Of a DNA stretch of 56,733 bases, positions 28,151-36,776 are shown piece by piece. The notes below the pieces were generated by a model. It saw only the letters and a list, made by a program, of their open reading frames with translations. It searched no databases and was not told where the DNA came from. Position numbers and translations under genes: made by a program. This DNA is from an uncultured Ruminococcus sp. (GTDB taxonomy: Bacteria > Bacillota > Clostridia > Oscillospirales > Acutalibacteraceae). Each line of letters begins with the position of its first letter. The first letter of the stretch is position 1. Location: positions 1-56,733 of the forward strand of contig CACWVH010000007.1 in the NCBI GenBank assembly GCA_902764235.1, given 5' to 3'.

Positions 28151-28197
28151 TGAGTCTGCAAAACTCCGATTCCCCGGTTCGGATCCGGGTGTCGCCT
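28151..28197 (+). tRNA. 3' fragment of tRNA-Cys(GCA), probable attachment site of the element
   Basis: The segment contains the anticodon loop CTGCAAA (GCA at 28158-28160), a short anticodon stem GAGT/ACTC, a T-arm CCCGG-TTCGGAT-CCGGG and the acceptor strand TGTCGCC. The matching 5' acceptor GGCGACA and a normal D-arm are absent upstream, so it is not a complete gene. The T-loop has G where A58 is expected. Integrases of this class often recombine in tRNA 3' ends, and this fragment lies beside int. Confidence 0.6.
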
Positions 28198-28202
28198 CTT
28201 AG

Positions 28203-28640
28203 ACGCCCCGACGTTCTTTGTTGAGGTGATTTAATAGTATAGTTTAAATTTGCTGGTATTGTATAGAGCTTGAATATTATATCGCAGTAAAATTGAAATA
28301 TTCCGGAGAATTATATACTGTCGGCGAACCATATGCTGCTTTTGAAGAGGCAGATGAAGATCTTGATTTATAACATCTCACGTATGATGACACTTTAGGT
28401 GAGGATGAATACTTGAGTATAGTTATGCATTAATAAACAGCACTTTTGGTAGACTGCTTTCTCAAAAGAAAATGGTCTTTTTTTGTTGGGTAATAATAAA
28501 GGAATTGTAAAATTGATAACATTAGAATAAACAAGGGACATAAAGATATGCTCATAAGCAGTGCTTCTGCTGCTATTCCCCATAAACCTGAAATACCAAA
28601 ATGGCTGCTTCACATTCTGAGAAAAGATAATAAATTCATA
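28203..28640. other. Gene-free gap with a possible decayed reading frame
   Basis: Nothing complete is coded. A short open stretch (about 28266-28373, plus) ends LKYSGELYTVGEPYAAFEEADEDLDL and a stop but has no start codon, and looks like a gene tail. The remainder is AT-rich. This is likely the flank of the integrated element. Confidence 0.4.
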
Positions 28641-28710
28641 ATTGGTTGCTCTCAAAAAGTGGAACCAGTTCCCCTTTTTGAAAGGAAAGCTTTTTGCCGG
28701 GAGGTATCAG

Positions 28711-30253
28711 ATGAATAAACAAAAGCACAGGCTGAAGCCCAGATACATATTTTATATTACAGCAACTGCACTCATTCTTATCGGTTACTTTATTTTTCTT
28801 TGTACGTACTGCAGAAATCATACCATCCAGCTCATGCTTAATGGTACAACGAACCTGAGTACGGTCCGTGTGGAATGTTCAAACGACAATAAAGTAAAGA
28901 CTGTGAATATGCGGCAGGCCAATTTCAACGGTCTGATTAATACTCTTGAAATAGATATCGAAAGCATAAGCTACGGCGACACAGATGTGACCGTATTTTA
29001 TGACGATATTTATAATATCAGCCCGGACGATAACGATCAGCCGGATACGGAGCTGATAACCGAGCACAAAACCTTTGAGACTTCCTTCCACGTTCTTCCC
29101 TTCGGAATGATATATTGTACAGCCGAGGATAATTTCAATGGTCTGTGGACAGTAAAGCTGCTCTCGGATGCTTTGCTGATCGTTCTGACTATAACCTTTG
29201 CTCTTTCCTTCCGTGAAAGGCATAAGACAGGGAACTTTACCTACTCAATGGTTGCGCTTGGCGGAATGATATTCTTTCTGACTATAAATAGTGATAAATT
29301 CCCTTTACGATACATTTTCAAGCATTGATTACAGCAGCATGCTGAATTTTGAAAATATCCTCTATTCTGTCAGCAGGATAAACACGACCTTTGTAAATGT
29401 GACTCTTATCCCGTTTCTTGCTTTTTGCCTTTCCCTGAGTATCAGCAATATACAGCTTGTACGGCATGAAGGCTTCAGCATATTCAATTTGTTGGGAGTG
29501 CTTTTAGGGATTTCTGTAATAGCAGGCACTATCCTGATGTATACTTTCGGAAATGATCCGTATATGTATTCCGAAATGGAGCAGATACTTATGATAGTTG
29601 TAAATACATCCGTTTCATTCGCTTTCTGCTATCTTGAGTGTCTCCTTATTTCAACCGTATTCTGTGCGCTGATGTCGGCACAGTATAAAATAAAAGCTCC
29701 GATGGATTATATTATCATTCTCGGTTGTGCAATACGAAGGGACGGCACGCCCACTCCTATACTCAGAAGCAGGATCGACAGGGCAATTGAATTTGAAGCG
29801 AAGCAGTATAAAAGGCTTCATAAACACTCAAAATTCGTTCCATCGGGCGGACAGGGCAGCGATGAGGTGATAAGCGAAGCTGAGTGTATGAAACGCTATC
29901 TGATGGAGCAGGGGGTTCCCGAGGAGCGTATTCTCAAGGAGGACAAGTCCGTCAACACCTATCAGAATATGGCTTTTTCAAAGAAGGTGATCGAAGCTGA
30001 TGCAGATGATTTCAGCAAAACAGGCATTGCCTTTTCCACGACAAACTATCATGTTTTCCGCGGGTATACTTTGGCGCAGAAGATTGGCATGAAGGTAAAG
30101 AGGCTTTCGGCAAAAACAAAGCTATATTTCTTCCCAAATGCATTCCTGCGTGAATTTATCGGATTGCTTGTTGAGCAGAAGATACGACACCTGTTTGTTA
30201 TCATTTCGGGAATACTGTTCTTTGCAGGGCTTTATATTATTGTTCAGTATTGA
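28711..30253 (+). pseudogene. YdcF/SanA-like (DUF218) membrane protein, one-base frameshift
   Basis: From ATG 28711 (GGGAGG upstream), restored length is about 513 aa. It has an N-terminal TM (13-33), an extracellular beta-rich part, and several TM helices. A DUF218 domain follows: YIIILGCAIRRDGTPTPIL, FVPSGGQGSDEVISEAE, and NTYQNMAFSKKVI. A last TM closes the protein. DUF218 proteins such as SanA and ElyC act in envelope biogenesis. The frame breaks near 29296-29298 (A run in GATAAATTCC); removing one A yields ...TINSDNSLYDTFSS. The two pieces are otherwise open (to 29328, and from 29291). Confidence 0.75.
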
Positions 30254-30385
30254 TTGCCTGAAGCTGAAATAGGAACTGCTATATACCGCTTGAAGCAGCG
30301 GGATAGTAGAGAACGAAATTTGAAAGAACAAAGCATCATTATTGATTGGTGCTTTATAAAAAGATTTTCAGACAGGAGTATTATT

Positions 30386-31573
30386 ATGAAAACAAGTGTT
30401 ACCGATAAAGCTGTTATTGTTTCTGTTATAGAAAAAGTCGATTCCGGTAATTCATCCGAATTTGAAAAAGAATTGCTGAAAACAGCTGAAGAAAACAAAG
30501 GTAAACGACTTATTCTTGATTGCTCGGAGCTTACTTATATTTCCAGTGCAGGACTGAGAGTGCTCCTGAAGATCAAAAAGCTTTTGTCAGAGCCTGAGCT
30601 TGAAAATGTAAGTAAGGATGTATATAAAATATTGTCCGTTACAGGTTTTACACAAATTCTGACTGTAAAAAGAAAGCTTTCCGGGATCAGTATAGAGAAT
30701 GCAGAACTGCTCGGTGCAGGTGCTAACGGAAGGGTATACAGACTTGACCCGGAACGAATTGTCAAGGTTTATAACAGCGTATCAAATCCGCCCGAAAAGA
30801 TCAGACGAGAGCAGGAATCCGCAAGACAGGCTTTTGTACACGGTATTCCGTCGGCAATACCGTTTGATATCGTCAGGGTAGGAGATGAGCCTGGAATGAT
30901 ATATGAGCTTATCAATGCCCGGACTCTTGGCAGCATAGTCCATAGTGAGCCGCAGAAGCTTGAGAAATATGCACTTGAAATGTCAGCACTTCTCAGGAAG
31001 CTTCATTCTACGGAGATGGAGAACGGTACAATGCCTGATGCGCGTCTTACCCTCAGATTATGGGCTGATATAGCTTCAAAAAGCGGCTATTACAATGATG
31101 CTGATATGCAGAAGGTATACGAGCTTATTGATTCGATACCTGCCAGAAATACATTTATTCACGGAGATTTCCATCCGGGTAATATTATGGTATCGGATGG
31201 TGAATTGATACTGATAGATATGGGGGATGCTTCTGTCGGTCATCCTGTGATTGACCTGCTCGGAGCGTATCAGCTTATGAGCCTGACTCCGAAGAAAAAT
31301 GCCGGAGCGGCAATGAGATATTTAGGTATGACAGCTGAGGAATCAGTCAGAATGTGGGATATATTTATCAGGGATTATTTCGGTACGGAAGATAATGAGA
31401 AAATAAAGCAGATCGAAGAATCAATGAAAAGCTTCTCTCTCATAAGAACTCTTGGAGGAATCGTATTTTCGGATGTTATTCCTGATGATAAAAGAAGCTT
31501 CTTTTCCGCTATGGTTATGAAAGATATTCTGAATAATACCGAAAAAACGGATCTTATAATAAATGCCTTATAA
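30386..31573 (+). CDS. STAS domain fused to an APH-like protein kinase (second copy)
   Basis: The 395-aa protein starts at ATG 30386 behind CAGGAG; an upstream TTG frame to 30254 is not needed. Residues 1-100 are STAS with an intact phosphoacceptor loop YISSAGLRVLL. Residues 105-395 are kinase with GAGANG, VKVY (Lys), catalytic HGDFHPGN and LIDMGD. It is collinear with the gene at 2097 but without the 27-bp duplication, and it retains the glycine that the first copy lost. It likely modulates the STAS/RsbW switch encoded downstream. The substrate is not known. Confidence 0.88.
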   Translation: MKTSVTDKAVIVSVIEKVDSGNSSEFEKELLKTAEENKGKRLILDCSELTYISSAGLRVLLKIKKLLSEPELENVSKDVYKILSVTGFTQILTVKRKLSGISIENAELLGAGANGRVYRLDPERIVKVYNSVSNPPEKIRREQESARQAFVHGIPSAIPFDIVRVGDEPGMIYELINARTLGSIVHSEPQKLEKYALEMSALLRKLHSTEMENGTMPDARLTLRLWADIASKSGYYNDADMQKVYELIDSIPARNTFIHGDFHPGNIMVSDGELILIDMGDASVGHPVIDLLGAYQLMSLTPKKNAGAAMRYLGMTAEESVRMWDIFIRDYFGTEDNEKIKQIEESMKSFSLIRTLGGIVFSDVIPDDKRSFFSAMVMKDILNNTEKTDLIINAL

Positions 31574-31635
31574 TGCTATACAAAGATAAGTGACATATAG
31601 TTTTTAAGAACACTTCAGATTTGTTGCACCTTGTA

Positions 31636-31644
31636 TGATATAAT
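31636..31644 (+). promoter_or_regulatory. Extended -10 promoter upstream of the second STAS operon
   Basis: TGATATAAT (TGnTATAAT, with TATAAT at 31639-31644). The MITE copy at 31689 now lies between this promoter and the STAS gene, 310 nt downstream. Confidence 0.4.
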
Positions 31645-31688
31645 AGAAGAATCGGCGGTTCCTCTGGTTTTCGCAGATATTATTCATA

Positions 31689-31889
31689 CCTGAATCCGTG
31701 AAACTCATTTTTGATTGATCTGAAAATTACATTGATTATGCGAAATTTTATACGTTTTCAGTCATTTTGTCATTCACCCATAGGATGCAACTTTTCTCGC
31801 CCATCTCTCCGCCCTTTCCGGCGGGAAGGAACATCAGGGGACGGAAATGTTTTCAAAAAAACGGTTCAATTCAACCTCACAGATTCAGG
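31689..31889 (-). mobile_element. MITE copy 1 (CCTGAATCCGTGAAA family), reverse orientation
   Basis: A 201-bp element with ends CCTGAATCCGTGAAA and CTCACAGATTCAGG. It is flanked by perfect 5-bp target duplications TCATA (31684-31688 and 31890-31894). It has no coding capacity. The interior contains a GC-rich fold around 31800-31835. It lies in the leader of the STAS/RsbW/PP2C operon. Confidence 0.88.
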
Positions 31890-31954
31890 TCATAGTTAAA
31901 AAGCTCTTATCGGAGCTGAAATAAATAATCAAAAATTTCAAGGAGACGATCATT

Positions 31955-32251
31955 ATGACAATTGAAAGCAAAAAAGATGCAGGCAGGCTCACACTTGCTG
32001 TTACTGGCAGACTTGATACATCGACAGCACCGGGGCTTGAAGAAGCTCTGAAGGAATCATACGACGGTGTGACCGAGCTTGTTTTTGATCTTCAGAAGCT
32101 TGAGTACATTTCCTCAGCAGGACTTCGTGTACTTCTGTCCTCGCAGAAAACAATGAATAAGCAGGGTTCAATGAAGGTAATAAATGCTCGTGAAGAGATC
32201 ATGGAGATTTTCGAGATCACAGGCTTTACGGATATACTGAATATAGGTTAA
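31955..32251 (+). CDS. STAS-domain anti-sigma factor antagonist (RsbV-like, second copy)
   Basis: A 98-aa protein with the intact loop YISSAGLRVLLSSQ, about 90% identical to the protein at 3303. The ribosome site AAGGAGACGATC precedes ATG. It is co-transcribed with the RsbW-like gene 4 nt downstream and the PP2C phosphatase after that. When dephosphorylated it should bind the kinase. It is identical to its paralogues across the C-terminal helix, so cross-talk between the modules is likely. Confidence 0.93.
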   Translation: MTIESKKDAGRLTLAVTGRLDTSTAPGLEEALKESYDGVTELVFDLQKLEYISSAGLRVLLSSQKTMNKQGSMKVINAREEIMEIFEITGFTDILNIG

Positions 32252-32255
32252 GGTT

Positions 32256-32663
32256 ATGAAAGAATTTAAAACAGAAGCAATTACAGAAAACCTTCACGCA
32301 GTACTCGGCTTTATAGACGAGCAGCTGGAGCTTTTCGGCTGCCCTATGAAGCCGCAGATGCAGATAGATATTGCGGCGGAGGAGATCTTTGTCAATATAG
32401 CGCATTATGCCTATGCACCTGGGACAGGTGAAGCGACGATCCGTGTGGAATTATACAGTGATCCGTCTGCGATAGAGATTACCTTCATAGACCGGGGCGT
32501 GCCTTATGATCCCCTTGCAAAGCCGGACCCGGATGTAACCCTTTCGGCAAAGGAAAGGAAAATCGGCGGACTGGGGATATTTATGGTGAAAAAGAGTATG
32601 GACGAGGTAAGATATGAATATCTTGACGGCTGCAATATACTCACTATAAAGAAGGGGTGGTAA
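32256..32663 (+). CDS. RsbW-like GHKL serine kinase / anti-sigma factor
   Basis: 135 aa. N-box EEIFVNIAHYAY, G1 box FIDRGVPYDPL and G2 region KIGGLGIFMVKKSMDEV are all present, so ATP binding and kinase activity are expected. It should phosphorylate the STAS partner encoded immediately upstream. No sigma-B-like factor lies in the window, so the final target is unknown. This intact copy is the reference for the truncated copies at 3604 and 40944 and for the tail of the ABC ATPase at 6366. Confidence 0.92.
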   Translation: MKEFKTEAITENLHAVLGFIDEQLELFGCPMKPQMQIDIAAEEIFVNIAHYAYAPGTGEATIRVELYSDPSAIEITFIDRGVPYDPLAKPDPDVTLSAKERKIGGLGIFMVKKSMDEVRYEYLDGCNILTIKKGW

Positions 32664-32667
32664 ACAG

Positions 32668-34821
32668 ATGATAAAGAAATTCGGTCTCACATTGGGTGGC
32701 TTGCAGCAGAAAATACTCAATCTTGTGCTTATTTTTATGCTTGCACTTATGGCAGTCTTTGCCGGAGTCTGGTTCTATCAGTCGGCAAACCTGAATACTG
32801 TTGTCAGCGATGCGAGCAGCGAACAGCAGAAATCTATCGGAAAGGTATCCGGCGACACAATGCATCAGGTCATAGACGGCTCAATGACTAAAACGAACGC
32901 CCTTCAGGCATATATCGCAGATGATATGTTTTCTGATGTGAAAACAGATGTGGCTACTCTCCGGAGCCTTGCATCAGGGCTGTTTGAGTATATGGACAGC
33001 CTTGAGCCGTACCCGTTTGAGCTTCCCGACCCTGCAAAGGACGGACAGTTTTCAGCTCAGGTGCTTTATGAAGAGGGCGTGGATTATACCAAATCCGAAT
33101 ATCTTGGCATTGCAGCTCATATGAGCGAAACAATGATCGCTATGTGCAAACAGTCAGATTACCTTGATAACTGCTTTATCGGACTTGCCGACGGCACAAT
33201 TCTTTGTGTGGATGACAGCTCCGCAAACAAATATGATGAAAACGGAAAGCTTTCGTATTTTTCCGTTCGTAACAGACCCTGGTATGTGGGAGCTGAAAAT
33301 GCCGGCGAGCTGTTGTTTTCGGGAATTGAAGCAGATACATATACAGATAAAATAGGCATAGAATGTGCAGCCCCTGTGTATAAGGACGGCAAACTGCTTG
33401 CGGTTGTCGGAGCAGACCTGTTCCTTGACGCTATGGGCGATTATGTCAATACTGCATCTAGTCAGGGAGGCTATATCGCTGTCATCAATAACGAGGGCAA
33501 GGTTATCTTTGCACCGGAGGGCAACGGTGTTTTTACAGTAGAAACTTCAAATATTGCAAAGGATCTGCGTACTGATGAGAACAAAGAGCTTGCAGGATTT
33601 GTCAGCAAGGCTCTGACAGGGCAGACAGGTCTTACCTCTGTGAATATAAACGATAAGGATTATTATATGGCAGGTTCACCCTTGAATACAGTGGGCTGGA
33701 CTGTAATATCCTTTGTAGATAAGGAAATTACCGAACAGCCTGCACAGATCATGCTGAGCGAATATGACCGTATCAATGACGAAGCTACAGACAAATTCAA
33801 TGACGGTATGAACCATTCAAAGCAGACAATTTTCATTATGATAGCCGTATTGCTGATATTGGGTTCTGTCGGTGCACTGTTTGTAGCAGGCAGGATTGTG
33901 AAGCCCATTGAACATATGACAAAACGCATACACGAAATAAGCGGAACAGACCTTGCATTTGAAATGGAGAATACCTACCGCACCGGCGATGAGATAGAGG
34001 TGCTGGCACAGTCCTTTGCAGCTCTTTCCAAACGGACGATCAGCTATATTGAGCAGGTCACAATGATCACGGCAGAAAAGGAGCGTATCGGTGCTGAGCT
34101 GGAGCTTGCAACTAAAATTCAGGCGGATATGCTGCCGAATATTTTCCCGCCGTTCCCCGATCGTTCTGAGTTTGATATCTATGCCACAATGACCCCTGCA
34201 AAGGAGGTCGGCGGCGATTTCTACGACTTCTTCCTCATAGATGATAACCACCTCGGTATGGTAATGGCGGATGTATCCGGCAAGGGTGTTCCGGCGGCAC
34301 TGTTTATGATGATGTCCAAGATACTTGTCAATAACTTTGCAATGATGGGCGGCAGTCCGGCAAAGGTGCTGGAGCAGACCAATGCTCAGATCTGTAAGAA
34401 CAACGACGAGGAAATGTTCGTTACGGTCTGGTTCGGTGTGCTTGACACAGAAACAGGGAAGGTAACTGCTGCAAACGCAGGACACGAATATCCCATCATC
34501 AAAAAGGCAAACGGCGAGTTTGAGCTGTTCAAGGACAAGCATGGCTTTGTAATCGGCGGAATGGACGGAATGAGGTATAAGGAGTACGAATTTACGCTTG
34601 AAAAGGGCGGCACTCTGTTCCTCTATACAGACGGTGTAGCAGAAGCTACCAATGCCGAAAATGAGCTTTTTGGTACGGAAAGAATGCTTGCAGCCCTTAA
34701 CGCCGAGCCGCAGGCAGACCCGAAAACGCTGCTTGAAAACATGAAAAAGTCCGTAGATGAATTTGTAGGAGATGCACCGCAGTTTGACGATCTGACAATG
34801 CTGGGTGTAAAGCTGCTTTGA
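32668..34821 (+). CDS. dCache-HAMP-PP2C sensor phosphatase (RsbU/SpoIIE type)
   Basis: 717 aa: TM1 (17-37); an extracellular dCache domain with the typical motif SVRNRPWYVGA and CAAPVYKDGKLLAVVGADLF; TM2 (about 388-410); HAMP; a coiled coil with ITAEKERIGAELELATKIQ; then a PP2C domain with EVGGDFYDFF, DVSGKGVPAALFMM, TDGVAEA and FDDLTMLGVKLL. Cache domains bind small extracellular ligands, so this enzyme would couple a signal to dephosphorylation of the STAS protein. It starts 4 nt after the kinase stop. The C-terminal 200 residues are almost the same as those of the gene at 455. Confidence 0.93.
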   Translation: MIKKFGLTLGGLQQKILNLVLIFMLALMAVFAGVWFYQSANLNTVVSDASSEQQKSIGKVSGDTMHQVIDGSMTKTNALQAYIADDMFSDVKTDVATLRSLASGLFEYMDSLEPYPFELPDPAKDGQFSAQVLYEEGVDYTKSEYLGIAAHMSETMIAMCKQSDYLDNCFIGLADGTILCVDDSSANKYDENGKLSYFSVRNRPWYVGAENAGELLFSGIEADTYTDKIGIECAAPVYKDGKLLAVVGADLFLDAMGDYVNTASSQGGYIAVINNEGKVIFAPEGNGVFTVETSNIAKDLRTDENKELAGFVSKALTGQTGLTSVNINDKDYYMAGSPLNTVGWTVISFVDKEITEQPAQIMLSEYDRINDEATDKFNDGMNHSKQTIFIMIAVLLILGSVGALFVAGRIVKPIEHMTKRIHEISGTDLAFEMENTYRTGDEIEVLAQSFAALSKRTISYIEQVTMITAEKERIGAELELATKIQADMLPNIFPPFPDRSEFDIYATMTPAKEVGGDFYDFFLIDDNHLGMVMADVSGKGVPAALFMMMSKILVNNFAMMGGSPAKVLEQTNAQICKNNDEEMFVTVWFGVLDTETGKVTAANAGHEYPIIKKANGEFELFKDKHGFVIGGMDGMRYKEYEFTLEKGGTLFLYTDGVAEATNAENELFGTERMLAALNAEPQADPKTLLENMKKSVDEFVGDAPQFDDLTMLGVKLL

Positions 34822-34908
34822 TTAGCCAATTGTAGAATGACGAAAGGTCGTCCGCCCGCCAAAAACCGAAAAGCTTTAAAAAAGCGGAGAAAAATACAAA
34901 ATTTTAAA

Positions 34909-35078
34909 CCTGAATCCGTGAAATTGAATTAAATCTTTTTTTAAACCTTCCGGGTTTTCATTTCAGCCAGGCGGCAGGCGTGCGCAGCACGCCTGCCGCC
35001 GTCAACCTGAAATGCATAAAACAACGCATTATCTCTGGGTTTTTCAGAACAATTAATAATGAGTTTCACGGATTCAGG
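34909..35078 (+). mobile_element. MITE copy 2 (CCTGAATCCGTGAAA family)
   Basis: 170 bp with perfect 15-bp terminal inverted repeats and 5-bp target duplications TTAAA on both sides (34904-34908 and 35079-35083). The interior holds a GC-rich palindrome (AGGCGGCAGGCGTGC... ...GCACGCCTGCCGCC). It lies between the PP2C gene and the tyrosine phosphatase gene and may act as a terminator. Confidence 0.9.
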
Positions 35079-35154
35079 TTAAATACAAAAATCCGCATAA
35101 AAAATGATTTCAGGCTTTTACAATCAGCTACTGCTTTGATAACAAGGAGGAAAA

Positions 35155-35964
35155 ATGAATCTGAAACAATCAATCCCATTAAAAAGTGTAGCCAATGCCC
35201 GTGAGCTTGGCGGCTATATTACATCTGACGGCAGAACAGTCAGAAGCGGCGTTCTGTTCAGAACCGGAAACCTGAACGATATTACTGCCGAGGATATATT
35301 TATTTTGAAAAAACAATACCGCCTGAGCGATATAATTGATTTCCGTATGGAGATGGAACTCAGAGGCTATGAAGACCCGATAATCGACGATGTAACCAAT
35401 ACCCATCTTGATGTTATCGACATCCCGGATAAGCTTTCGCAGGGAATGACTGATGTTGATATCAAAAGGCTTGATGTCATTCAGCTTGTAAAAATGTGCG
35501 AACAGATTGGTATGCTTGATGATAAAATGTATATAGGATTTCTCTCGACAGAATCGGGTAAAAAAGCATATTCACGGTTTTTCCGTATCCTGCTTGCGGC
35601 AGAGCCTGACAGGGCGGTTTTGTGGCACTGTACAAGCGGCAAGGACAGAACAGGACTTGCTGCAATGCTGATGTTATCATTGCTTGGTGTTGAAGAATCG
35701 GTCGTTATGGAGGACTATATGCTAACAAATGAGTATAATGCTCAGAGAATAGAAGATACTAAGAAGTACATCAGAGCAAGAGGCTTCGACGATGCTTTGA
35801 CGGAAAAAGCAGCCCTTGTTTTTGATGCTGTTGACAGACACTATATGGAAAACGTGATCGCATTTTTAAAGGAGAAATATGGTTCTGTCCTCGGTTATAT
35901 CCGCAGTGAGCTGAATATTTCAGAAGTAGATATTGAACTCCTGAAAGAAAAATATACTGAATAA
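35155..35964 (+). CDS. Tyrosine/dual-specificity phosphatase (Y_phosphatase3 family)
   Basis: 269 aa, ATG behind AAGGAGG. ANARELGGYITSDGRTVRSG and FRTGNL at the start and the catalytic HCTSGKDRTG (P-loop C-x5-R with Asp) are diagnostic. These bacterial enzymes (LipA/PTP-type) remove phosphate from tyrosine or phosphoinositides and are often secreted or regulatory, but no signal peptide is seen here. It is a single-gene unit after the MITE copy 2, with no promoter that I can identify with confidence. Confidence 0.88.
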   Translation: MNLKQSIPLKSVANARELGGYITSDGRTVRSGVLFRTGNLNDITAEDIFILKKQYRLSDIIDFRMEMELRGYEDPIIDDVTNTHLDVIDIPDKLSQGMTDVDIKRLDVIQLVKMCEQIGMLDDKMYIGFLSTESGKKAYSRFFRILLAAEPDRAVLWHCTSGKDRTGLAAMLMLSLLGVEESVVMEDYMLTNEYNAQRIEDTKKYIRARGFDDALTEKAALVFDAVDRHYMENVIAFLKEKYGSVLGYIRSELNISEVDIELLKEKYTE

Positions 35965-36006
35965 CCGAAGCTCAAAGTCGGTCAGACTGCAAATCTGAGC
36001 TGCTAT

Positions 36007-36183
36007 ATTCCTTCAAACGCAGGCTGTTCCTCACGCACCTTCCGCACCAGCAACAGCAGCATCGTCAAAATGACAAAAACAAACTGGACAAGTAGCTTCA
36101 AGGCAATGAAAAAGGGTACTGCATATGTTACAGTTCGTACCTACAACGGCAAAGAATTCTCCTGTAAGGTCACAGTAGTATAA
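36007..36183 (+). pseudogene. 3' end of a BIG2 (Ig-like) surface protein
   Basis: The frame SNSSIVKMTKTNWTSSFKAM followed by KKGTAYVTVRTYNGKEFSCK resembles a C-terminal Big_2 domain, with the usual KKGTA core and a stop at 36181. No start codon or upstream part is found, so it is a gene tail. The surrounding 36184-36680 shows no gene. Confidence 0.55.
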
Positions 36184-36349
36184 CAAAATTTTCCTGTGTG
36201 CGAAAAAGCCTGACGGGAAAGAAAAATGACCTGAGAATAGCACTCCAAAGTATAAAACCATATATTACCAAAGTTGTAAAGCGTGTCGTGTTCACTGCGT
36301 ACTGCTGAGCATATCAGACAGATTACATAACCGTTGAGAAAAATAACAC

Positions 36350-36412
36350 AGGTTTTGAGATGGTTGCTATTCAAGACCGCCCTGACGGCACATGTCTTGA
36401 CTCTCAAAACCT
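36350..36412. ncRNA. Nested stem-loop, possible structured RNA
   Basis: The 11-bp outer stem AGGTTTTGAGA (36350-36360) pairs with TCTCAAAACCT (36402-36412). The inner 7-bp stem TCAAGAC (36371-36377) pairs with GTCTTGA (36394-36400), enclosing a GCC/GGC stem. No T run follows, so it is not a simple terminator. It occurs once. Its identity is unknown. Confidence 0.35.
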
Positions 36413-36684
36413 ATACATTTTATCGTATAACATTTTCAATGAAAAGCAAATTTACAACTATCTACGGCTATTTGAGACTTACTACATACAAGCAATACAG
36501 CAGCAGATGAATCACTTGCACCTGCAGCGTAAATAAAAAACACGGGCTAAGAAAGCAAAAGCGTTTTCCGCTTTTCTTCATAGCCGATGGTGTAAAATAT
36601 TTCTGGGAGTTTTGAGGGAGCTGTAGACAACTGACATAAAAGTATTGGTCAGAATAAATCAGAACCGCGGGAATAAAAACAGAA

Positions 36685-36724
36685 GTTCTGAACACAGAGC
36701 GAAACGTAGTGAAGCGATAGCGCG
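36685..36724 (+). repeat. REP-like repeat copy (GAAACGTAGTGAAGCGATAG core)
   Basis: The sequence GAACACAGAGCGAAACGTAG through GAAGCGATAGCGCG recurs at 56279-56309 (plus strand, full) and in shortened minus-strand form at 55509-55542. It is a short GC-rich interspersed repeat placed 50-90 nt upstream of the next gene start. Confidence 0.7.
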
Positions 36725-36776
36725 TTTTATAATAATAGATACGTAAAGTAATTTGGTCAGAAAGGAGATCGTGAGG

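Noticed and set aside
28141..28203. Complete tRNA gene
   Set aside because: No 5' acceptor strand complementary to TGTCGCC and no normal D-arm upstream; only the 3' half fits.
31689..31889. Insertion sequence with transposase
   Set aside because: None of the six family members has room for a transposase (164-252 bp); they are non-autonomous.
36350..36412. Type II CRISPR repeat or tracrRNA
   Set aside because: The AGGTTTTGAGA stem is suggestive, but it occurs once and no cas9 or cas1 gene is present.
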